Below the pieces are notes generated by a model that ran no database searches, was not told the DNA's origin, and was given only the letters and a program-made list of their open reading frames with translations. From Campylobacterota bacterium (GTDB lineage Bacteria > Campylobacterota > Campylobacteria > Campylobacterales > Thiovulaceae), in NCBI GenBank assembly GCA_030152305.1, contig JASKOM010000004.1:1-64000 (forward strand): a stretch of 64,000 nt of DNA. The letters run 5' to 3'. Positions 53,633-60,669 of the stretch are shown here, one piece after another. The translations under genes were made by a program, and so were the position numbers. Each line of letters opens with the position of its first letter. The first letter of the stretch is position 1.

Positions 53633-54772
53633 ATGAAGAAACAACTATTCTCTCTACTTGTAGTTACTTCCGTCTCCTTTGCAACAGATGGCGGTTACCA
53701 AAACAATGAAATTTTAATTTCAGCTGAAGAAGCTGTTAAATTAATTGGTAAACCGAATGTCATGTTTGTATCTGGAGATAGTGAAGATGTCTATAAATTA
53801 GGACATATTCGAGGTTCTGTTGAGATGTATGCTCACCACTTACATCACTCTGATAGTCTTGGCAGACTTCATTGCGAACCACTATTCAGATGTGTCGACG
53901 ATGCAGAACATTATATCGGTTCTAAAGGTATCTCAAATGACACTTTAGTTATCGCTTATGATGATTATAAAGGTCCTAATGCTACTGGTGTTTATCACTT
54001 TTTTTACTCTTATGGTCATAAGAATGTCAAAATTCTTAATGGCGGTCGAAATGCTATGATCGAAATTGATCCAAATCGAGAAGCATTCGAAAAAGCTAAA
54101 AATGAATTTAAATATATTAAAAAAGAGGCTAAAGCACTATCAAAAGATTTAAAAGATGCTAAAAAAGCTCTTAAATCTGGAACTATTACTCAAGATGCAT
54201 TTAATGAACTTGAGGCTAAATCGAAAGAAGCATCAAAACGAGAATCTGATTTCGAAGCTAAATTAAATGAATTGGAATCAAATTTATTAGTCGTTAAAGG
54301 CGATGAAAAAGCTGAAACCAAAGAATATCATATCGATCCAACAAAAATTGACACAACTTACCTTGCGACAAAAGATGAGGTAAAAAGTGCGGTAGATGAT
54401 ATTCTAAAAAATGGCGACAGTTCAAAATATCGAATCGTTGATACTCGAGGTATTGCTGAAATTATCGGCGAACGAAAAATGGATAATGTTGCTCGTGGTG
54501 GTCATATTCCAGGTTCAAAATTTCTTGAATGGAAAAACATTTCTGATAATGATAAAAAATTATCGTTCAAAGATGTTGAAAGTCTAAAAGAAGCTTTTGC
54601 AAAATATAATATTGATGTCAATCATACTGTTTATGCTTACTGTCAAGTTGGCACAGGCAGAAGTTCAGAAATTATTACAGCTCTTCAACTTTTAGGTGCA
54701 AAAGATGTCAAAATCTTTTCAGGAAGTTGGGATTCTTGGGGTAATGATATGAACATGCCAATCAAAAGATAA
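53633..54772 (+). CDS. Periplasmic tandem rhodanese (sulfurtransferase) with coiled-coil insert
   Basis: 379 residues: signal peptide (about 1-18, ending SVSFA), an N-terminal rhodanese domain (about 25-148) whose active-site position is YDDYKGPNATG (Asp instead of Cys, so inactive), a Lys/Glu coiled coil (about 150-215), and a C-terminal rhodanese domain with Cys 337 in YCQVGTGRSSE (active). AAGGAAAGGA precedes the ATG at 53633. The molybdoenzyme catalytic gene follows after 2 bp, so they are cotranscribed and the rhodanese probably handles sulfane sulfur made or used by that enzyme. That link is inferred from the operon. Confidence 0.85.
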   Translation: MKKQLFSLLVVTSVSFATDGGYQNNEILISAEEAVKLIGKPNVMFVSGDSEDVYKLGHIRGSVEMYAHHLHHSDSLGRLHCEPLFRCVDDAEHYIGSKGISNDTLVIAYDDYKGPNATGVYHFFYSYGHKNVKILNGGRNAMIEIDPNREAFEKAKNEFKYIKKEAKALSKDLKDAKKALKSGTITQDAFNELEAKSKEASKRESDFEAKLNELESNLLVVKGDEKAETKEYHIDPTKIDTTYLATKDEVKSAVDDILKNGDSSKYRIVDTRGIAEIIGERKMDNVARGGHIPGSKFLEWKNISDNDKKLSFKDVESLKEAFAKYNIDVNHTVYAYCQVGTGRSSEIITALQLLGAKDVKIFSGSWDSWGNDMNMPIKR

Positions 54773-54774
54773 TA

Positions 54775-57672
54775 ATGGAAACAAAAATGAAAAGAAGAGA
54801 CTTTTTAAAATTTTCTGGAGCAACAGCTACTCTTGTAGCATCGCAAGGCTCTCTTTTTGCTAAAACAGATGTTAAATCTTTTGAAAATGGCAAAGAGGGT
54901 TACGGTAATACGACATACACTGAAAATATGTATCGAAACGAATTTTCATTTACATATGGCAAAAAAGAGGAACACGGTTTTGCTTATCACTGTGTAAATT
55001 GCCAAGGAAACTGTGCATGGGAAGTTTGGTCGCATAATGGTGTTGTAACACGAGAAAATCAATCAGCTAGATATCCAAGTATTAACCCGTTAATTCCTGA
55101 TTTTAACCCTCGAGGTTGTAATAAAGGTGTTCAACATTCGCAAGTTATGTATGAAAAAGACAGAATTTTATATCCAATGGAGCGAGTTGGCGAACGAGGC
55201 GAAGGCAAATGGAAACGAATTTCATGGGATGAAGCTGGAACAAAAATAGCTGAAAAATTATTCGAAGTTCTTACTGATAAAGATCGCGGTCCAGATAAAT
55301 TAATGGTTCATGCTGGAACAGGTTTATTAACAGAAGGTCGGCGAGGAGCTCCTTTAAGATTTTCAACACAACTTGGAGCAGTTAGAATTTATCCGTCTTC
55401 ATATCTTGGTGATATGTTTTCTGGTGCGGCTGTTGCTTATGGTGAAGGAAACTTAGGTTGCACATACGATTTTATGTATAGTGTTAATACGGCTATTTTC
55501 TGGGGTGGAAATCCATCTGTTTCACGAATTCCTGATGCTCATTTCGTTTGGGAAGGCAAATATAACGGTGCAAAAGTTATCGTTATTACTCCTGAATATA
55601 ATGCTTCTGCTAAATCTGCTGATTTATGGATTCCTATTAAAGCTGGTTCAGATAATATTCTTGCAATGTCTGTTATTCACACGATATTAAAAGAAAAAAT
55701 GTATAAACCAGAATTTCTTAAAATTTATACAGATTTACCTTTCTTAGTTGATCTTGAAACAAAACGAATGATTCGCCGTTCTGAAATGGAACATGCTCAT
55801 AACGATGAAGATCATCATAAATTTGAAGAACAATTTTATTGTTGGAATGAATCAACTGGAAATATTGCTTTAATGCCGGGAACTGAAAGTCATGATATTA
55901 AAACATTGAGATTGTCAGATTTTGGAATTAAACCAGTTCTTGAAGGTGAATGGACCATTAAAGATATTAACGGCAAAGAAAGAAAAGTAACAACAGCTTT
56001 TGAAATGCTTAAGAAAAATGCCGAGAATTTCTCGCCTGAAGCAACTCAAAAATTAACAGGTGTTCATCCTGATGTTACTCGAACTCTTGCTAGAGATATC
56101 GCTCTTCCTAAAGTTGTTGAAATCACAACTGGTTTCTCGTTAAATAAATATTTCAATGGTATTTTATCGATTTGGAATATTGCTTCGATTATGGGCTTAA
56201 CTGGACGAATGGGACCTTACGGCGGTTTAAATACTGAAAATGAGTTCCAATTATCAGGTTTAGGTGCTTTATCTGGATTTAACGGCAAATATAATCCTCG
56301 ATTTGGTTCGGGTTTTGTTGGCGAATATGTTTTCGGTGATGGTGCAAAAACTTTTGATAAATATTTTTCTGATGAAGATGTTAAACGAGCTCAAAATGGA
56401 ATGAGTAAAAAAGAACATATGGAAATCATCGAAGAATTATTATCTCAAGGAAAACATGATGCTAAAAATATGGAGTCTCACTCTGGAAATATGTCAAAAC
56501 CATGGTGGATTCCAGATACTGCCTTAATTGTTGCTGACTCACGATTTAGACGAAACAAAGGTTCTGATTATCGAAAAGCATTTATGCAAAAAACAAAATT
56601 CTTTGCATATGTTGATTATCGAATGAGTGAAACTGCTGTTTTTGCTGATATTTTACTTCCTGCTAAATCACATTATGAAGTTTATGATATTCGAAGTTCT
56701 CCAGGTTATCATCGATTTACAAATCTTGCTAAACCGATAGCTAATATGAAACCAATTGGTGAAGCAATGGACGAATGGTCAATGTTTACTTTCTTGGCTA
56801 AAAAATTACAAGAAGTTGCAACTCGACCTGAAAATATCGAAAAAGCAAAAATTCCAGATCATAAAAAATTCGCAAAACCGGGATTCCATGATTTAACGAT
56901 CTTCTATGATGAATTTACAAATACAGATGAAGAAAGTGAAAGTGCTGGTGATGTTCTTTTAGGAACTGACAAAATGGCAGTTGAAGCAGCACTTGAAAAA
57001 TGCGAACAATACGAGCCATGGACAATGGAAAAAATGTATGATGCAGGTGGATTTTTACAATTAAATGAAAAAGCCGCTCAAACATCTCCGTTATATTCTG
57101 ATAGACCTTATAACTCAAATGAAGATCATTTATATAAAATGAAACCGTTACATACGATAAGCGGAAGACAAACATTTTATGTTGATCATCCACTTTGGAT
57201 TAGAATGGGTGCACACACAAATACAGGTATGGAAGGAATTCGACCTCAACGAATAGAATATCCGTTTGTTATGATGACTCCACATGCTCGTTGGTCAATT
57301 CACTCAAATTATAAAGCTTCAAGAACTCTTCAAAGACTTCAACGAGGTGTCCCATATATTCAAGTTAATCCTATTGTTGCAAAACAAAAAGGTATTGCTG
57401 ATGGCGACACAATCAGAATTTATAATGTTCTTGGTGAATTTTATGCAATGGCAAAAGTTTCATCGGCATGTCCGCCTGATGGTGTTGTTCTTGAACATGG
57501 TTGGGAACCATACATGTATAAATTTAACAAAGGTCATAATGAAGTTGTTCCAACAGCTCTTAATTTACTTGAGATGGCTGATGGTTGGGGACATCTAAAA
57601 TTTGGTGGTCTTTGGGACGGTAACCAATATGCTTATGATGGTGCTGTTAATTTTGAGAAAGCAAAAATTTAA
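54775..57672 (+). CDS. Type II DMSO-reductase-family molybdoenzyme, catalytic subunit
   Basis: 965 residues. A Tat signal (MKRRDFLKFSGATATLVAS) shows export of the folded, cofactor-loaded enzyme to the periplasm. The FS0 cluster is bound by His 72, Cys 76, Cys 80 and Cys 115 (HCVNCQGNC ... RGCNKG), the His-type ligation of class II enzymes. Asp 213 in SYLGDMFSG is the likely Mo ligand. The C-terminal molybdopterin domain (about 830-930) has GDTIRIYNVLGEF. Relatives reduce or oxidise nitrate, selenate, chlorate, DMS or ethylbenzene. The substrate cannot be read here, but the upstream rhodanese hints at a sulfur compound. No NarJ/DdhD-type chaperone gene is adjacent. Confidence 0.88.
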   Translation: METKMKRRDFLKFSGATATLVASQGSLFAKTDVKSFENGKEGYGNTTYTENMYRNEFSFTYGKKEEHGFAYHCVNCQGNCAWEVWSHNGVVTRENQSARYPSINPLIPDFNPRGCNKGVQHSQVMYEKDRILYPMERVGERGEGKWKRISWDEAGTKIAEKLFEVLTDKDRGPDKLMVHAGTGLLTEGRRGAPLRFSTQLGAVRIYPSSYLGDMFSGAAVAYGEGNLGCTYDFMYSVNTAIFWGGNPSVSRIPDAHFVWEGKYNGAKVIVITPEYNASAKSADLWIPIKAGSDNILAMSVIHTILKEKMYKPEFLKIYTDLPFLVDLETKRMIRRSEMEHAHNDEDHHKFEEQFYCWNESTGNIALMPGTESHDIKTLRLSDFGIKPVLEGEWTIKDINGKERKVTTAFEMLKKNAENFSPEATQKLTGVHPDVTRTLARDIALPKVVEITTGFSLNKYFNGILSIWNIASIMGLTGRMGPYGGLNTENEFQLSGLGALSGFNGKYNPRFGSGFVGEYVFGDGAKTFDKYFSDEDVKRAQNGMSKKEHMEIIEELLSQGKHDAKNMESHSGNMSKPWWIPDTALIVADSRFRRNKGSDYRKAFMQKTKFFAYVDYRMSETAVFADILLPAKSHYEVYDIRSSPGYHRFTNLAKPIANMKPIGEAMDEWSMFTFLAKKLQEVATRPENIEKAKIPDHKKFAKPGFHDLTIFYDEFTNTDEESESAGDVLLGTDKMAVEAALEKCEQYEPWTMEKMYDAGGFLQLNEKAAQTSPLYSDRPYNSNEDHLYKMKPLHTISGRQTFYVDHPLWIRMGAHTNTGMEGIRPQRIEYPFVMMTPHARWSIHSNYKASRTLQRLQRGVPYIQVNPIVAKQKGIADGDTIRIYNVLGEFYAMAKVSSACPPDGVVLEHGWEPYMYKFNKGHNEVVPTALNLLEMADGWGHLKFGGLWDGNQYAYDGAVNFEKAKI

Positions 57673-57682
57673 GGGGTTATAA

Positions 57683-58801
57683 ATGTCTAAACGACAATTA
57701 GCAATGGTTATGGATCTCAATAAATGTATTGGGTGTCAAACTTGTACGGTAGCCTGTAAAACTCAATGGACGAATCGTAACGGTCGAGAATATATGTATT
57801 GGAACAATGTCGAAACTTATCCTGGTAAAGGTTATCCTAAAAATTGGATGGAACTTGGCGGTGGTTTCGATGCTTCTGGTGATTTATTAGAAGGTGTTGT
57901 TCCAAATTTAGAAGCTGATTACGGTGTGCCTTGGGATTATAATTATGAATCGTTAGCTCTTGGTGAAACGATGACTCCAAATGTTGAACCAACTTGGGGA
58001 CCAAACTGGGACGAAGATGTTGGAGCTGGAGCATTTCCAAATGATAATTACTTTTTTTATATTCCTCGAATTTGTAATCACTGCACAAATCCGGGTTGTC
58101 TTTCAGCTTGTCCGCGAGATGCTATTTTTAAACGAGATCAAGACGGTGTAGTCTTAGTTGATTTAGATAGATGTCAAGGTTATAGATTTTGTATCGCAGG
58201 TTGTCCTTATAAAAAAATATATTTCAATCCAAAAATATCAAAATCTGAAAAATGTATTTTATGTTTCCCACGAATTGAAAAAGGTCTTCCACCAGCTTGT
58301 GCTCAACAATGTGTCGGTCGAATTCGATTTGTCGGTTTCTTAGATGACGAAGATAGCCAAGTTCATAAACTTGTTAATAAATATAAAGTTGCTCTTCCAC
58401 TTCGATCTGATTATGGAACTCAACCAAATGTTTATTATATTCCGCCAACTGAAGCACCTGCTAAATTTGATGCTGAAGGTCGAATTATCGAAGGTTCAAA
58501 CAGAATTCCAGCTGAAGAACTAGAAAAATTATTCGGAAAAGAAGTTCACGGAGTTGTTAAAACTATTAAATCTGAAATCGAAAAACGAAAAGCTACTGGC
58601 AAAAGTGAAATCTTAGATTTATTAATTGCTTATCAACATTCTGAAATGTTCAGATTAGATAATAATTATTATAACGGCATTGCTAAATCTAAAGGCTTAA
58701 GTGCAGTTGCTCCTGTTGATACTCGATATGTTAAAGGTTTAAATACAAAAACTGTTTCTCATTTTTCTACTCATGCTAATACAGGCGGAGGACATCATTA
58801 A
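57683..58801 (+). CDS. Iron-sulfur subunit of the type II molybdoenzyme
   Basis: 372 residues, no signal peptide; probably exported with the Tat-tagged catalytic subunit. Four clusters: CIGCQTCTVACKTQW (about 15-29), ICNHCTNPGCLSACP, CQGYRFCIAGCPYKK and CILCFPR with a later CAQQC. The third motif has Tyr where a fourth Cys would be (Trp in NarH), so one cluster is probably [3Fe-4S]. Similar to EbdB/SerB/DdhB/NarH. Follows the catalytic gene by 10 bp and overlaps the heme subunit gene by 1 bp (TAATG). Confidence 0.92.
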   Translation: MSKRQLAMVMDLNKCIGCQTCTVACKTQWTNRNGREYMYWNNVETYPGKGYPKNWMELGGGFDASGDLLEGVVPNLEADYGVPWDYNYESLALGETMTPNVEPTWGPNWDEDVGAGAFPNDNYFFYIPRICNHCTNPGCLSACPRDAIFKRDQDGVVLVDLDRCQGYRFCIAGCPYKKIYFNPKISKSEKCILCFPRIEKGLPPACAQQCVGRIRFVGFLDDEDSQVHKLVNKYKVALPLRSDYGTQPNVYYIPPTEAPAKFDAEGRIIEGSNRIPAEELEKLFGKEVHGVVKTIKSEIEKRKATGKSEILDLLIAYQHSEMFRLDNNYYNGIAKSKGLSAVAPVDTRYVKGLNTKTVSHFSTHANTGGGHH

Positions 58802-60030
58802 TGAAAAAAAATAAATTATCAAAAGTTTTTGGTTTAAGTTTATTAGCTTTGACCTCATCGGGATTATTTGCTGAAAATATCGTTGCAATGAAAATTAATG
58901 ATTCGATTGCTGGTATAAAAGATGATTCTGAACTTTGGGCAAATGCAAAAGAAGTTCAAATTAAACTTTATTCACAAACAACTGTAACGATGAATGACAA
59001 AATCACGAATGACAAAAATAGCGATGTGAACAGCTATAAAGTTGCAAAAATCAAAGCTTTATATAACGATAACAACGAAGTTGCTTTTTTAATTCGATGG
59101 AAAGACGGCACAAAATCTGTTCAAGAAGGTTACAAAACTGACTCTTACGGCGACGGTTTTGCTGTTCAATTTCCAACTAATTTTTCAGATGCTTCAAAAC
59201 TTCCATATATTGGAATGGGTAGCGAAGGTCGAGAAGTTCTTGTTCATCTTCAAAAAGCTGTTCCAAATGTTTATGAACCAAATGGAAACGGCAATGTTGA
59301 ACTTCAAATCGGTCGAAAAAATACAAATTATTTCAACGAAGAATTAAAACAGTTTGACGATGAGGTAAAAAAATTAGCTAAAGTTGATTATCAAAAATCT
59401 TTCGTTTCAGCAGGTTTTAGAAGCATGACTGAAATTAAAGACGGCTCGACAAAAGCAGATATGACAATGATTTATAACATGAATCACGGTTGTTGGAAAG
59501 GCATCGTTTCGAGAAATATGAAAGACGAATATATCGATTTAAATAAATCTTCGTTTCCAATTGCTATTGCAGTTTGGGATGGCGATAAAAATAATCGAGA
59601 TGGCACAAAATTATTATCAAGTTGGCAAACTGTTTCTTTAAGTGGTCGAGAAGGTGGCGAGGCTTTAGTTTCTGAAGTTTCAAAAACTGTTGAAGGCAAT
59701 TTAACAAATGGAAAAGCTCAATTTGAAGCAAATTGTGCATCGTGTCATATTACAAGTGAAATGAAATCAGCACCTCAATATATGGCTCCAGAATTAACAA
59801 ATATTGGCGGATATTCAACATTGGCTTATATTCGAGAGTCTATTATTGATCCAAATGCTGTCATCGTTCCGGGTTATAACAGAAATGCACATAAAAATTT
59901 CGAGTGGTATCAAGTTGTTGATGGCAAACGAAATTCAGCAATGCCATCATTTAATTGGCTTGAAGAATCTGTAATTAACGATATAGTTTCTTATGTTCAA
60001 ACTTTAAAAGCTCAAGAGGAGAAAAAATAG
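58801..60030 (+). CDS. Heme subunit: ethylbenzene-dehydrogenase-gamma-like domain fused to cytochrome c
   Basis: 409 residues. A signal peptide (about 1-24, SSGLFAEN) leads to an EbdC/DdhC-like beta-sandwich for heme b (about 30-285; AFLIRWKDG, DGFAVQFPT, NMNHGCWKGIV). A C-terminal class I cytochrome c domain binds heme c through CASCH (Cys 312, Cys 315, His 316), with Met 381 in NSAMPSF as likely axial ligand. Most class II enzymes keep these on separate proteins, so the fusion gives a direct electron path from the enzyme to a periplasmic carrier. A GATGAGGT octamer occurs twice here. Confidence 0.85.
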   Translation: MKKNKLSKVFGLSLLALTSSGLFAENIVAMKINDSIAGIKDDSELWANAKEVQIKLYSQTTVTMNDKITNDKNSDVNSYKVAKIKALYNDNNEVAFLIRWKDGTKSVQEGYKTDSYGDGFAVQFPTNFSDASKLPYIGMGSEGREVLVHLQKAVPNVYEPNGNGNVELQIGRKNTNYFNEELKQFDDEVKKLAKVDYQKSFVSAGFRSMTEIKDGSTKADMTMIYNMNHGCWKGIVSRNMKDEYIDLNKSSFPIAIAVWDGDKNNRDGTKLLSSWQTVSLSGREGGEALVSEVSKTVEGNLTNGKAQFEANCASCHITSEMKSAPQYMAPELTNIGGYSTLAYIRESIIDPNAVIVPGYNRNAHKNFEWYQVVDGKRNSAMPSFNWLEESVINDIVSYVQTLKAQEEKK

Positions 60031-60558
60031 ATGTCTAAATTTAGCAAATATGCTTTAACTCTCGTTCCGCTTTTATTATCAAGTTCATTATTCGCAGAAC
60101 CAAGTGCTGAATCAAAATCTCATGCTGAAATTATCGATAACACAAAAGCAACACTTGAAAAACCAAAAGAGCTTTGTGATACAGAAGAAGCAAACACAAC
60201 AGCAGAAGAAGAATTATTTGAGAAAAAAGGTTTTTTAACATCTGAAGATTGTGCTGTGAAAGGCACTTTAACAAGCTGTTATTCAGAATCTTATGTTTGT
60301 AATTATGAAAACTGTTGGAAAGATAACGAACCTGGTGTTATGAAACCAACTCAACTTGTTCTTTTTGTTCATGACGATAGCAAATATTATAAAATCGAAT
60401 TAACAGATAAAGTAAAAAGATATTTTCTTGATGAAGGTATTGGCAGAAATGAAATCACAATTATCGGAAAATATAACGAATCTGAAAATGTAATTTATGC
60501 AACAGAATTCAAAACTCCTCCACCTCCTTCTAAATCATTCTTCAAAGGTTGTTTATAA
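60031..60558 (+). CDS. Periplasmic Cys-rich protein of the molybdoenzyme operon, function unknown
   Basis: 175 residues, starting right after the heme subunit stop. Signal peptide (about 1-22, SSSLFAEP). The mature protein has Cys residues in LCDTEE, EDCAVK, LTSCYSES, YVCNYENCWKD and the terminal KGCL, i.e. up to three disulfides or a metal site. The C-terminal half (PTQLVLFVHDDSKYYKIEL onward) looks like a small OB-type beta barrel. It might be a maturation or electron-transfer partner, but no family is recognised. Confidence 0.55.
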   Translation: MSKFSKYALTLVPLLLSSSLFAEPSAESKSHAEIIDNTKATLEKPKELCDTEEANTTAEEELFEKKGFLTSEDCAVKGTLTSCYSESYVCNYENCWKDNEPGVMKPTQLVLFVHDDSKYYKIELTDKVKRYFLDEGIGRNEITIIGKYNESENVIYATEFKTPPPPSKSFFKGCL

Positions 60559-60591
60559 TTTTTTTATAAACTTTTAACCTAACTTTTTATT

Positions 60592-60619
60592 AACCTGTCT
60601 CATTAATTTGAGATGGGTT
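60592..60619 (+). terminator. Terminator-like hairpin after the molybdoenzyme operon
   Basis: AACC..TCTCA pairs with TGAGA..GGTT (two internal mismatches), followed by TTATTTATT. A related but weaker hairpin follows the Argonaute gene at 62614-62642. Confidence 0.5.
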
Positions 60620-60669
60620 TATTTATTATTTACTTCGAATGACTTTCATCTTTAAGGGATTTAAATAAA

